Shown piece by piece: positions 1 to 7,771 of a stretch of DNA of 35,787 nucleotides. The position numbers and the translations under genes were made by a program. The notes below the pieces were generated by a model. That model was not told the origin of the DNA. It ran no database searches and was given only the letters and a program-made list of their open reading frames with translations. The DNA comes from Kiritimatiellia bacterium (lineage in GTDB: Bacteria > Verrucomicrobiota > Kiritimatiellia > SLAD01), in contig SLBD01000188.1 of assembly GCA_007126515.1 (NCBI GenBank), forward strand, positions 1-35,787, given 5' to 3'. How positions within the stretch are numbered: the first letter of the stretch is position 1; each line of letters begins with the position of its first letter.

Positions 1-100
1 CCGCTCTCGTGTACCGATTTCCTCTTTGACAGCAGCTTCGCTTGGTAGATCATCCATGTTGGCGAACGAGGGCTCGTTTAACAAAGAGGTAGTGCGTATT

Positions 101-410
101 ATGGCTAAATCAAAAGGACCCGAGTTCCTGCGTTTCTGCATCCCCATCATCGATGTCCTTTGCGATCTGGGCGGATCAGGGCGTCCTGCTGAAGTCACCG
201 ACTTGGTTTTGGAACGATTACATGTTTCAGAAGCCGAGCAGGAAATCGCCAATCAAAACGGGGGATCACGGGCGCGAAATCAGGTTGCATGGGCCTATTG
301 AGTTGGTGGACGGAGAGAAACTTATCGACATGTTTGAATCTCTTAGCCTCGGCCTTCGCCCTAAGAAAGACTACGAAATTGATGAACAGTTTTTTGTTCA
401 ATTCAAATAG
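101..410 (+). pseudogene. mrr: Mrr-type restriction endonuclease remnant
   Basis: Two short overlapping ORFs in different frames make up the two ends of one Mrr-family protein. From ATG 101, frame 2 encodes a typical Mrr N-terminal winged-helix domain (GGSGRPAEVTDLVLERL, then NGGSRARNQVAWA) and stops at 301. Frame 3 then carries the typical C-terminal end of the Mrr catalytic domain (IELVDGEKLIDMFESLSLG, then DEQFFVQF) and stops at 410. The middle, including the whole PD-(D/E)XK catalytic core of about 150-200 residues, is missing. The join lies around 285-300, directly after VAWA. Intact Mrr proteins are about 300 residues, so this is an internally deleted, frameshifted relic with no nuclease activity expected. 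A weak SD (AGAGG) lies 12 nt before the ATG. Assignment to Mrr rests on motif memory from both ends agreeing. Confidence 0.75.
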
Positions 411-440
411 CCACTCATACAGATGGTGAAGGAGGCAGTA

Positions 441-821
441 ATGGAACCATTTGTTGTTGTCATTGGGTTTGTGATGTTAGCCATTGTAATTCGGTTGGTA
501 GCTGGATCATTCGACGGGGACCGAGTTGAAGCCTACGTAAGGGGAAAAGGATGGGAACTGGTTGATCGGAGCTGGAATCCTTTAGGGCCAGGATGGTTTG
601 GTGAAAAGAATGCTCGCATCTATCGCATCATGTATCGGGACACCCAAGACAACCTGCATCACGCACATGTCAAAACCTCTATGTTGAGCGGCGTCTACCT
701 CACCAACGATGAGATCGTCGAACATAGCCCCGAAAGCCATAGGACGAAAGAACAGTTGCTGGCAGATGAAAATCAGCGTTTGAAAGAACGTCTCAAGGAA
801 TTGGAAAAGGGTAAGAGATAA
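441..821 (+). CDS. Small single-pass membrane protein, function unknown
   Basis: 126 residues starting at ATG 441, chosen over the upstream ATG at 423 because GAAGGAGG sits 5 nt before it. Residues about 2-22 (EPFVVVIGFVMLAIVIRLVA) form one transmembrane segment or uncleaved signal anchor. The middle is a soluble, aromatic-rich stretch (GKGWELVDRSWNPLGPGWFG, then RIYRIMYRD), and the last 35 residues are highly charged and probably helical or coiled coil (ENQRLKERLKELEKGKR). I do not recognise the family. It lies 30 nt after the mrr relic, so a shared transcript is possible, but nothing in the sequence ties it to restriction. Good SD and clean composition support a real gene. Confidence 0.7.
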   Translation: MEPFVVVIGFVMLAIVIRLVAGSFDGDRVEAYVRGKGWELVDRSWNPLGPGWFGEKNARIYRIMYRDTQDNLHHAHVKTSMLSGVYLTNDEIVEHSPESHRTKEQLLADENQRLKERLKELEKGKR

Positions 822-831
822 CCCGCGGGTC

Positions 832-890
832 ATTCCGACCGAAGTCCTGGAGCGACGCGACGGGACGAAGTGGAGGAATCTCCAGCGTTT
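832..890. repeat. Dispersed intergenic repeat, CATTCCGA...GAGGAATCT type
   Basis: The stretch starts with GTCATTCCGACCGAAG and ends with AAGTGGAGGAATCTC, imperfectly inverted ends around a GCGACGCGACGGGACG centre. Similar CATTCCGAGCGAAGCGAGGAATCT elements are scattered in intergenic DNA of many environmental bacteria. It has no coding content. Identification is from memory of the pattern only. Confidence 0.45.
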
Positions 891-968
891 CCCACGCAAC
901 AGATCTCTCGCCGCTGTTGTTTCTCACTCCTCACCATGCTGGTCTTGAGCGGACGCAGAATTCTGAAA

Positions 969-1030
969 ATAGCTTATAGGCTATTGATTGAAACAATCCG
1001 AAACGCAGCTATAGCTTATAAGCTATAGCT
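969..1030. repeat. Perfect 24-bp palindrome plus degenerate upstream copy
   Basis: Positions 1007-1030 read AGCTATAGCTTA followed directly by its exact reverse complement TAAGCTATAGCT, a perfect 24-bp palindrome with no spacer. A shorter copy with one substitution (ATAGCTTATAGGCTAT) lies at 969-984. Between them GATTG-AAA-CAATC (986-998) can form a small hairpin. There is no T-run, so it is not an intrinsic terminator. The rest of the 463-nt gene-free stretch 822-1284 holds the CATTCCGA repeat, this element and the array at 1095-1201. Confidence 0.8.
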
Positions 1031-1094
1031 TGCCGAAGCAGGCTGGAAGCCTGTTTCACCCTGTATCGCAAGTGCAAAGGCGGTTTGGCGCGGT

Positions 1095-1201
1095 TTCCAC
1101 TCAATGGAAGAAAAAACGGCGGTTTTCCATTCAATGGAAACTTTTTAATGCATTTTTCCACTCAATGGAAATTTTTCGGTCCGTTTTTCCATTCAATGGA
1201 A
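1095..1201 (+). repeat. Phased palindromic repeat array A (4 copies of TTCCAYTCAATGGAA)
   Basis: Four copies of the 15-mer TTCCAYTCAATGGAA start at 1095, 1125, 1156 and 1187, giving spacings of 30, 31 and 31 bp. The variable base alternates C, T, C, T. In the T form the motif is a palindrome with 7-bp arms around a central C. In the C form one pair is broken. Flanking T and A runs lengthen the arms to 10 bp in the last copy. Spacers of 15-16 bp differ but tend towards a TTTTCGG..CG.TTT pattern. The array ends 83 bp before the start of the PQQ-type dehydrogenase gene. An ORF runs through it, but the 31-bp period is not a multiple of three, so a repeated peptide is not encoded. A DNA-binding site array is the likely role. 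Confidence 0.9.
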
Positions 1202-1284
1202 AAATATTGGGGCCCACCTTGAACCTTTCCGAACTGGATTGTGTCCCAAGTTTGGAATCAAAATTGGCAATCGGAGGATTCAAC

Positions 1285-2469
1285 ATGAAGAGAATGATTA
1301 TATTTTTATTTTTTGCTGCACTGGCTGTATCGGCCCAGGCAGGGTTTGAGGATGAGGTGATCTTCTCGCGCAGTCGGACGGAGTATGAAATGGTGACTCT
1401 GACCCGGCGGATTGGCGGTTTAAATCGACCGTGGGCGGCGGCGTTTCCGGGCGAGAACCAGTATTTGATTACAGAGCGAGCCGGACGGTTGCTGTTCATT
1501 GATGAAAATGGCCATCGCCATGAGGTATCCGGATTACCGGATGATCTGGTTGCGATTAACCAAGGCGGGTTGCTGGATATCGTGCTGCACCCGGAATTTG
1601 AAGAGAATGGCTGGATTTACATGACGTATTCCCAAGGGACCCGCGCAGCGACAGCCACGACCCTGATTCGGGCTCGCTTGGATGGCACGACGTTGGTGGA
1701 TGTGGAGCAGCTGTTTACGCAGGATCGAACTTCGTCGCCGGGGCGCCATTATGGGTCGCGTATCCTCTTCACGGATTCGAATATGCTGCTGATGACGATT
1801 GGGGATCGAGGCACTCATCCAGAGCGTGCTCAGGATCCCTTGGATCATGCCGGCACGGTGATCCGGCTGCGCGACGATGGATCGATTCCCGAGGACAATC
1901 CGTTTGTGGGGAATCCACGGTATCTGCCAGAAATCTTCTCGTATGGTCATCGGAATATTCAGGGAATTGCGATGCATCCCATCACGGGAGAGATTTGGGC
2001 GACCGACCATGGCGCGCGCGGCGGGGATCGATTGGACCGAATCGATGCGGGCCGCAACTACGGCTGGCCGGTTGCAACTCCGAGTCTTAATTACCGCGAT
2101 GGAACTCCGGTGTCGGATACCCGCGTCGGGTTTGGGTATGTTCCGCCTGTCTTTGAGATTCTGCCGACATTGGCTCCGTCGGGATTGGCGTTCGCGGATG
2201 CATCCACGTTTCCACGCTGGGAGGGAGATCTGTTGGCTGGCGGCTTGGCGAGTCGTCAATTGCAGCGCATGGTGCCGGCGTATGGTCCCCTTTCAAAATT
2301 TAAGGACGGGCAGCGTCGCATCACTATCGAAGGCCCATACTTAGCTCATTCCGAGATCCTGCTAATCAATCAAATCGGGCGAATTCGCGACGTCCGGACA
2401 GGGCCGGGCGGGAACGTTTATATCCTTACCGATGAGAGCAATGGCGGATTGTATCGATTGACGCCGTAG
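1285..2469 (+). CDS. Secreted PQQ-dependent sugar dehydrogenase (soluble aldose dehydrogenase family)
   Basis: 394 residues. The ORF is open from 1030, but the start is placed at ATG 1285, which has CGGAGGA 6-7 nt upstream and opens a clear signal peptide (MKRMIIFLFFAALAVSAQA). The upstream extension would be translated repeat array. The mature part is a six-bladed beta-propeller of the soluble glucose/aldose dehydrogenase (GSDH, YliI/Asd) family: RPWAAAFPG, LITERAGRLLFID, QGGLLDIVLHPEF, HYGSRILF, then SYGHRNIQGIAMHP, WATDHGARGGDRLDRI and NYGWP. The HYGSR histidine and GHRN arginine match conserved active-site or PQQ-contact positions in that family. It is expected to oxidise aldoses at C1 in the periplasm with PQQ. 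No pqq synthesis genes are in the window. It is probably monocistronic and under control of array A. Confidence 0.88.
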   Translation: MKRMIIFLFFAALAVSAQAGFEDEVIFSRSRTEYEMVTLTRRIGGLNRPWAAAFPGENQYLITERAGRLLFIDENGHRHEVSGLPDDLVAINQGGLLDIVLHPEFEENGWIYMTYSQGTRAATATTLIRARLDGTTLVDVEQLFTQDRTSSPGRHYGSRILFTDSNMLLMTIGDRGTHPERAQDPLDHAGTVIRLRDDGSIPEDNPFVGNPRYLPEIFSYGHRNIQGIAMHPITGEIWATDHGARGGDRLDRIDAGRNYGWPVATPSLNYRDGTPVSDTRVGFGYVPPVFEILPTLAPSGLAFADASTFPRWEGDLLAGGLASRQLQRMVPAYGPLSKFKDGQRRITIEGPYLAHSEILLINQIGRIRDVRTGPGGNVYILTDESNGGLYRLTP

Positions 2470-2552
2470 TTCTCTGCTTGACGCAACTCGCTCGCTTGCC
2501 TAGCCTTGACCATTGGCATCCGCGCTTGGATGCGAAGGTGTGAAGGTGTGAC
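2470..2552. other. Intergenic with small hairpin
   Basis: The 83-nt gap between the dehydrogenase and the purine operon contains GCATCC-GCGCTT-GGATGC (2516-2533), a 6-bp stem with a 6-nt loop and no following T-run. It could be a weak terminator or a leader structure of the operon. No convincing promoter was seen. Confidence 0.35.
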
Positions 2553-3968
2553 ATGGGTCGCTGTTTAATACGCGATATTCATACGTTGGTGACGATGGTA
2601 GACGGGGAGCCCGACCTGAGCGGGGCGCATCTGCTGATCGAAGGCAACCGGATTGCAAAGATTCTCCGGGCGGAAGACCGTGCGGAGGCGGACGCGTGGG
2701 CGGGCGAGGCCGAGACGGAAATTATTGATGGACGCTGGTGTGTGGTTTACCCCGGCTTCATCAACATGCATCATCACCTTTACCAAACCCTGACTCGCAA
2801 TATCCCCCACGTCCAAAATGCCAAGTTATTCGATTGGCTGATCGGCCTCTACGAAGTCTGGCGCGAACTCAGCGAGGAGGCGGTGGAGGTGAGCACGCAA
2901 ATTGGTTGCGGCGAACTGCTGCTTTCCGGCTGCACGACAACTACCGATCATTTTTATGTGTTTCCGGAAAAAGCGTCGGCGGAGCTGTTGGATGTGGAAA
3001 TCAAAGCTGCGCGGCGGATCGGCATGCGCTTTCATCCGACGCGCGGCAGCATGAGTCGGGGCCGGTCGCAGGGCGGATTGCCGCCGGATGACCTGGTGCA
3101 AACGGCAGATGCAATTCTGGCGGATTGTAACCGGGTTATTGATGCGTACCACGATCCCGAACCGTTTTCGATGTGCCGGATTATTCTGGCTCCCTGCTCG
3201 CCGTTCTCGGTGACGACGGAGTTGCTGTCGGAAACGGCGGAACTGGCGAGGCAACGGCAGGTTCGCTGTCACACGCATTTGTGCGAAACGATCGATGAAG
3301 AAGAGTTCTGCCTGCAAACCCATGGCATGCGGCCACTGGCCTACATGGAGAAAACCGGCTGGGTGGGCGAGGATGTCTGGTACGCGCATGGCATCTACTT
3401 TAATGACGACGAAATTCGGCTGCTGGCGGAATCGCAGACCGGCATCTCCCACTGTCCTTCGTCCAATCTGCGCCTGGGCTCGGGAATCGCCCCGATTCCG
3501 AAAATGCTGGATGCGGGCGTGCGCGTGGGATTGGGTGTCGATGGCAGCGCCAGCAACGATGCATCGAATATTGGCCGCGAAATGCAGATGGCCTTGCTGG
3601 TGCATCGCGTTGGGACGGGCGTGGAGGCGATGCCGCCGCGACCGGTGCTGCGCATGGCGACGCGTGGGGGCGCAACGATTTTGGGGCAACCGGAGATTGG
3701 CCAGTTGGCTCCGGGCGCAGCAGCGGATGTGGCGATGTTCCGGCTGGACAAGATCGACTATGCGGGGGCGATGAGCGATCCCGCCCATGCGATGCTGTTT
3801 TGCGGCTCGGGGCCGCGCACTGAATTGACGATGGTAAATGGCCGGATCGTGGTCCGCGGTGGAAAACTGGTGGACGTGGATGAAGAGGCCTTGTTCCATC
3901 GCGCCAATGCAATTGCTGAGAAGATGTTAACGGAAACCGAACGCAAAACCGGCCAAGCATACCGGTAG
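2553..3968 (+). CDS. Amidohydrolase, 8-oxoguanine deaminase-like
   Basis: 471-residue metal-dependent amidohydrolase of the AtzB/TrzN/guanine-deaminase branch. The metal and catalytic set is complete: HHH at 73-75 (metal pair of strand 1), HTHLCE at 240-245, H279 (YAHGIYF) and D330 (GLGVDGSASND). The long LTRNIPHVQNAKLFDWLIGLY stretch after the first metal motif is typical of 8-oxoguanine deaminases and of 8-hydroxy-triazine hydrolases. It is the first gene of an operon with a complete molybdenum hydroxylase, 10 nt before the next gene, which favours a purine substrate (8-oxoguanine or guanine deaminated to urate or xanthine). A triazine or isocytosine substrate cannot be excluded from sequence alone. 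The start ATG has only a weak GAAGG-type SD. Cytoplasmic. Confidence 0.82.
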   Translation: MGRCLIRDIHTLVTMVDGEPDLSGAHLLIEGNRIAKILRAEDRAEADAWAGEAETEIIDGRWCVVYPGFINMHHHLYQTLTRNIPHVQNAKLFDWLIGLYEVWRELSEEAVEVSTQIGCGELLLSGCTTTTDHFYVFPEKASAELLDVEIKAARRIGMRFHPTRGSMSRGRSQGGLPPDDLVQTADAILADCNRVIDAYHDPEPFSMCRIILAPCSPFSVTTELLSETAELARQRQVRCHTHLCETIDEEEFCLQTHGMRPLAYMEKTGWVGEDVWYAHGIYFNDDEIRLLAESQTGISHCPSSNLRLGSGIAPIPKMLDAGVRVGLGVDGSASNDASNIGREMQMALLVHRVGTGVEAMPPRPVLRMATRGGATILGQPEIGQLAPGAAADVAMFRLDKIDYAGAMSDPAHAMLFCGSGPRTELTMVNGRIVVRGGKLVDVDEEALFHRANAIAEKMLTETERKTGQAYR

Positions 3969-3978
3969 GAGGCTGCCC

Positions 3979-4827
3979 ATGATGAACTATGTTGATTTCA
4001 AAACTCCAGCCAGCGTGGCAGAAGCGCGGGCACTGATGAAAGAACTGGGACCGCAAGCATCCCCTGTGGCTGGATCTACATTGCATGTGTTTCTACGGGA
4101 TGAATCACCGAAAGTAGCGGTGGATATTTCGCGCCTGGGATTGAACTCGATTGACACCCTTCCCGACGGATACCGCATTGGCGCGACCAGTACGGTGGGC
4201 GATCTACAGGACTTTCATGCACCGGGGTGGGTGCTGGATCGGGTGGCACGAGAATTCGTGACGCAGCCGATTCGCAATGTGGCGACGTTGGGCGGATCGA
4301 TTATCCGCGTATTCCCGTGGTCGGATCTGCCGATTCCGCTGTTGGCGTTGGATGCGGTCATGGAAATTGAAGGCGACGAAACCCGTCGCATTGCGGCGGG
4401 CGACTTCTTCAAGTCGCAACCGTTTCATCATCTGCAGTCAGGTGATTTGCTGACGGCGATCCATGTCCCGGCCTTGGCATCGGGGCAAGGGTTCGGCTAT
4501 CACAAGGAGCGCCGGACGACAACGGACTTCAGTCGCTGTTCAGTGGCTGTGTGGATGGCCTTGGAGGACGATCGCGTAGCGGATGTACGGATTGCGATTG
4601 GTGCCGCTGTGCCGATGCCGTGCCGAATGAAGGCGATGGAGCAGGCGCTGAAAGGCAAGAAGCCGACGCAAAGCAATTTCGAAAGCGCAGTGCAAGCGGG
4701 CCTTGATGAAGGTCACTGGAAGGGATTGCACGGGATTTCCAATGAATATGCGCGTCATTTGGCGTCGGTGATTGTCGTCGACATGTTGCACGCCGCCACC
4801 GATGAGGCGAAAGGAGACGCAGTATGA
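3979..4827 (+). CDS. Xanthine dehydrogenase family, FAD-binding subunit
   Basis: 282 residues, CoxM/XdhB-like FAD subunit of a three-subunit molybdenum hydroxylase. The N-terminal half has the FAD-binding signature AGSTLHVFLRD (about 31-41) and NVATLGGSI (about 96-104), followed by the CO-dehydrogenase flavoprotein C-terminal domain (RRTTTDFSRCSVAVWMALED onward). Two ATGs (3979, 3982) follow AGGAGG at 3967-3972. 3982 has the better spacing (9 nt), 3979 is kept as the annotated start. It passes electrons from the 2Fe-2S subunit to an acceptor. Length is normal for the family. The end overlaps the next gene by four bases (ATGA), indicating translational coupling. Confidence 0.9.
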   Translation: MMNYVDFKTPASVAEARALMKELGPQASPVAGSTLHVFLRDESPKVAVDISRLGLNSIDTLPDGYRIGATSTVGDLQDFHAPGWVLDRVAREFVTQPIRNVATLGGSIIRVFPWSDLPIPLLALDAVMEIEGDETRRIAAGDFFKSQPFHHLQSGDLLTAIHVPALASGQGFGYHKERRTTTDFSRCSVAVWMALEDDRVADVRIAIGAAVPMPCRMKAMEQALKGKKPTQSNFESAVQAGLDEGHWKGLHGISNEYARHLASVIVVDMLHAATDEAKGDAV

Positions 4828-5297
4828 AGCAGATTACGTTTACCCTCAACGGGCGCAAGCGCCAATGGGACATTGCGCCCGACGAAACCTTGATCGACTT
4901 GCTGCGGCGACAGGGCCTAACCGGCACCAAGCGCGGCTGCGATACGGGCATGTGCGGCTCGTGCGCCGTGATTATCGATGGGCGCGCCGTCAACGCATGC
5001 ATTTACTATGCCTTCCAAGTCGATGGGCGCACGGTGGAGACAATTGAAGGTGTGGGCGATTTTGATCGGCCGCACCCGCTGCAAACGGCGCTGGCCGACG
5101 CGGGAGCTGTACAGTGTGGTTTTTGCACACCTGGATTCATTATGACAGCCAAGGCATTACTGGATCGGAAACCCAATGCGGAGGACGCGGATTTTCGGCA
5201 GCATTTGGATGGGAACCTGTGCCGCTGCACAGGGTATGTAAAGATTGAGCAAGCGATTCGCAGTTGCTCCACAGCCGCAGAAGGAGGAGCGCAATGA
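4824..5297 (+). CDS. Xanthine dehydrogenase family, 2Fe-2S subunit
   Basis: 157 residues, CoxS/XdhC-type iron-sulfur subunit. The N-terminal plant-type ferredoxin domain has C39, C44, C47 and C59 (GCDTGMCGSCAV ... NAC). The C-terminal four-helix [2Fe-2S] domain has C98, C101, C133 and C135 (CGFCTPGFIM ... CRCTGY). All eight cluster ligands are present, so it should be functional. It overlaps the genes on both sides by the four-base ATGA, which implies fixed stoichiometry with the FAD and molybdenum subunits. It carries electrons from the Mo site to FAD. Confidence 0.95.
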   Translation: MKQITFTLNGRKRQWDIAPDETLIDLLRRQGLTGTKRGCDTGMCGSCAVIIDGRAVNACIYYAFQVDGRTVETIEGVGDFDRPHPLQTALADAGAVQCGFCTPGFIMTAKALLDRKPNAEDADFRQHLDGNLCRCTGYVKIEQAIRSCSTAAEGGAQ

Positions 5298-7639
5298 GCA
5301 AACGAGAATTCAAAGTCGTCAACAAGCCGCTGCGGAAGATCGATGCGATGTCGCTGGCCTTAGGGAAACCCGCGTATGTCGGCGATTTCAAACCGGCCGA
5401 TGCGCTGGTCATCAAGATGCTGGGCAGCCCCCATGCCCACGCGCGGATCAAGTCGATCGATATTTCGGCGGCGGAAGCGATGCCGGGGGTTCATGCGGTG
5501 TTGTATTACGGCAACGTGCCGCGGATCGTTCACACCACAGCCGGGCAGGGATATCCAGAGCCCTCGCCGTATGACACGTTCATGTTTGACAGCAAAATGC
5601 GCTTTGTCGGCGATCGCGTAGCGGCTGTTGCCGCGGAGTCGAACAAGATCGCGCTGGCGGCGTTGAAGGCGATCCAGGTCGAATACGAAGTCCTTGAGCC
5701 AGTCTTTCGAATTCAGGATGCGATGCAGGATGGCGCACCTGTGATTCATGATGAACCCGAGGCAAAAGCCGTCATTCCCGTTCCCTACGATGCCAAGCGC
5801 AATATGGCCGCGAAAGTGGACATGGAAATCGGCGACCTGGAGAAGGGATTGGCCGCAGCCGATGTAACGGTCGATGTGCCGTTCTATAATCATTATGCGC
5901 AGCATTGCCCGGTCGAGCCGCATGTGTCCATGGCCTGGGTGGACCGCGAGGACCGTATCATCATCACCACGAGCACGCAGGTGCCGTTCCACTGCCGCCG
6001 GATTGTGGCGCAGACGTTGGATGTGCCCGTGCAGAGGATTCGCGTCATCAAGCCACGCATTGGCGGGGGCTTCGGCGCGAAACAGGAAATTGTGCTCGAA
6101 GATGTGGTGGCGATGATGGCGCTGCGAACGCGGCGACCGGTGTACTGGGAGTACACACGCGAAGAGGAGTTTGTGGCTTCCCGGACAAGGCATCCGATGT
6201 TGATGCGTATCCGCATGGGCGCCAAACGCGATGGCACAATCACGGCGATCGGCCTCGATGCTACGTCCAACACAGGATGGAACGGCAGTCAGGGCCTGAC
6301 TGTGGTCTGCAACAGCGGCAGCAAGATGCTGCCTTTGTATCGCTGCGAAAATATCCACTTCCTTGGCATGGCGGTCTACACCAACTTGCCGGCGGGAGGC
6401 GCATACCGCGGCTATGGCGCAACTCAGGCGGCGTTTGCATTTGAAAGCGCCATGGACGAAATCGCGGAAAAGATCGGCATGGATCCGTTGCAGTTCCGGT
6501 CCATGAACCACATTCGTAAAGGCGAAACCTCGCCGGTGTTCCGTGCCTTGGGCGAGGGACGTGAGGGGGTCGACCAAGCCATTACCAGTTGCGAGTTGGC
6601 CCGCTGTATCAAAGCCGGCGCGAAGGAAATTGGTTGGCGCAAGCGCAAGCCGCACACAGCGAAGAAGGGGCGGTATCGACGCGGGATCGGCATGGCTTGT
6701 CTGATGCAGGGGTCGGCGATTCCGGAGATCGACATGGGCGCTGCGTCCATGAAGATGAACGAGGATGGCTCGTTCAACTTATTGATGGGCGCCACGGATC
6801 TCGGTACCGGCAGTGACACCGTGCTGGCTCAAATTGCTGCGGAGCAGTTGGGGACCACGCTCGATAAGATCATTGTGTACTCGTCCGACACCGACATGAC
6901 CCCGTTCGATGTGGGCGCGTATGCGTCGAGCACGACGTACTTGAGCGGTCAGGCCGTCTTGAATGTGGCTCAGAAGGTGCGCAAGCAGATCCTCAAGGTT
7001 GGCGCCGACATGTTGGACTGCAAGGCGTCCGAGCTGGGTATTGAGGATGCCAAGGTAATCCGCAAAAATGGCGAGTCGGTGACCTTTTCCGAGATCGCGT
7101 TGTATTCCATGTATGCGTCCAATCAGTTCCAGATTGGCGATATGTCGTCCAAGATCGTGCATCATTCCCCGCCGCCGTTTGCGGCGCATTTTGCCGATGT
7201 GGAAGTCGACACGTACACGGGGCGCGTCCGCGTTGTGAAATACGTCGCGGCAGCGGACTGCGGTACGCCGATTCATCCGCGACTGGCCGAAGGCCAGGTG
7301 GAAGGCGCGGTCATGAACGGGATCTGCTATGCCTTGACCGAAGAATACTTGTTCAATGACAAGGGGCGGATGACCAACGGCAACTTTGGCGACTACAAGT
7401 TATACACGGTCAGCGATCTGCCGGAAATGAAAACGATCCTGGTGCCCAGCTACGAAAAGACTGGTCCGTATGGCGCCAAGAGTATCGCTGAAATTGGTAT
7501 CAACGGTCCGTTGCCAGCGATTGCCAATGCCATCTACAACGCCTGTGGCGTCCGTTTGCGAACGGGTCCATTCACGGCGGAGAAAGTCTGGCGCTCCTTG
7601 CAGGCGGGCGGTGAAATCCCATTTGAGGAAGGCCATTAG
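5294..7639 (+). CDS. Xanthine dehydrogenase family, molybdopterin-binding catalytic subunit
   Basis: 781 residues starting at ATG 5294, which overlaps the preceding stop (ATGA) and has AAGGAGG just upstream. The ORF-track start at 5264 lies inside the previous gene and is not used. Mo-cofactor motifs are in the expected order: GGGFGAKQE (about 256-264), GGAYRGYGATQA (about 366-377), TDLGTGSDTVLAQIAAEQLG (about 505-524) and GAKSIAEIGINGP near the C-terminus. E733 in SIAEIGINGP corresponds to the catalytic glutamate of the family. With the FAD and 2Fe-2S subunits it forms an (LMS)2-type hydroxylase. Context with the deaminase suggests hypoxanthine, xanthine or another purine as substrate. No XdhC-type cofactor-insertion gene is in the window. 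Confidence 0.92.
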   Translation: MSKREFKVVNKPLRKIDAMSLALGKPAYVGDFKPADALVIKMLGSPHAHARIKSIDISAAEAMPGVHAVLYYGNVPRIVHTTAGQGYPEPSPYDTFMFDSKMRFVGDRVAAVAAESNKIALAALKAIQVEYEVLEPVFRIQDAMQDGAPVIHDEPEAKAVIPVPYDAKRNMAAKVDMEIGDLEKGLAAADVTVDVPFYNHYAQHCPVEPHVSMAWVDREDRIIITTSTQVPFHCRRIVAQTLDVPVQRIRVIKPRIGGGFGAKQEIVLEDVVAMMALRTRRPVYWEYTREEEFVASRTRHPMLMRIRMGAKRDGTITAIGLDATSNTGWNGSQGLTVVCNSGSKMLPLYRCENIHFLGMAVYTNLPAGGAYRGYGATQAAFAFESAMDEIAEKIGMDPLQFRSMNHIRKGETSPVFRALGEGREGVDQAITSCELARCIKAGAKEIGWRKRKPHTAKKGRYRRGIGMACLMQGSAIPEIDMGAASMKMNEDGSFNLLMGATDLGTGSDTVLAQIAAEQLGTTLDKIIVYSSDTDMTPFDVGAYASSTTYLSGQAVLNVAQKVRKQILKVGADMLDCKASELGIEDAKVIRKNGESVTFSEIALYSMYASNQFQIGDMSSKIVHHSPPPFAAHFADVEVDTYTGRVRVVKYVAAADCGTPIHPRLAEGQVEGAVMNGICYALTEEYLFNDKGRMTNGNFGDYKLYTVSDLPEMKTILVPSYEKTGPYGAKSIAEIGINGPLPAIANAIYNACGVRLRTGPFTAEKVWRSLQAGGEIPFEEGH

Positions 7640-7660
7640 ACATTCTCCCTTGAAATCCAA

Positions 7661-7688
7661 TTGACAGAGAGAGTCTGTTTTTCATAAG
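7661..7688 (+). promoter_or_regulatory. Putative sigma-70-like promoter of rpsU
   Basis: TTGACA at 7661-7666 matches the -35 consensus exactly. After 16 bp comes CATAAG (7683-7688) as a moderate -10. It lies about 80 nt upstream of the rpsU GTG and within the only sizeable gap after the xdh operon. Confidence 0.45.
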
Positions 7689-7771
7689 GTTCAGATCGTT
7701 TTTCCCCGATTTTCGAAATTGTTGGCAATTATCGAAGCGGGTGGATGGAAGGGAGTGTGAGTTAAACTACC

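Noticed and set aside
1007-1030. Intrinsic terminator
   Set aside because: The palindrome is AT-rich with no loop and no T-run.
1095-1201. CRISPR array
   Set aside because: Repeats are only 15 bp with 15-16 bp spacers, the spacers share a loose pattern, there are no cas genes, and two such arrays sit directly at gene starts.
1030-1284. N-terminal 85-residue extension of the dehydrogenase ORF
   Set aside because: It is translated repeat array and palindrome; the ATG at 1285 has a good SD and begins a clear signal peptide.
2470-2552. Riboswitch before the purine operon
   Set aside because: Only 83 nt with one short hairpin; no purine or molybdenum-cofactor aptamer pattern was recognised.
2826-3899. 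Minus-strand 357-residue ORF
   Set aside because: Antisense to the amidohydrolase gene, low-complexity His/Arg-rich product without family features; a shadow of codon bias.
5360-6655. Minus-strand 431-residue ORF
   Set aside because: Antisense shadow of the molybdenum subunit gene, no recognisable motifs.
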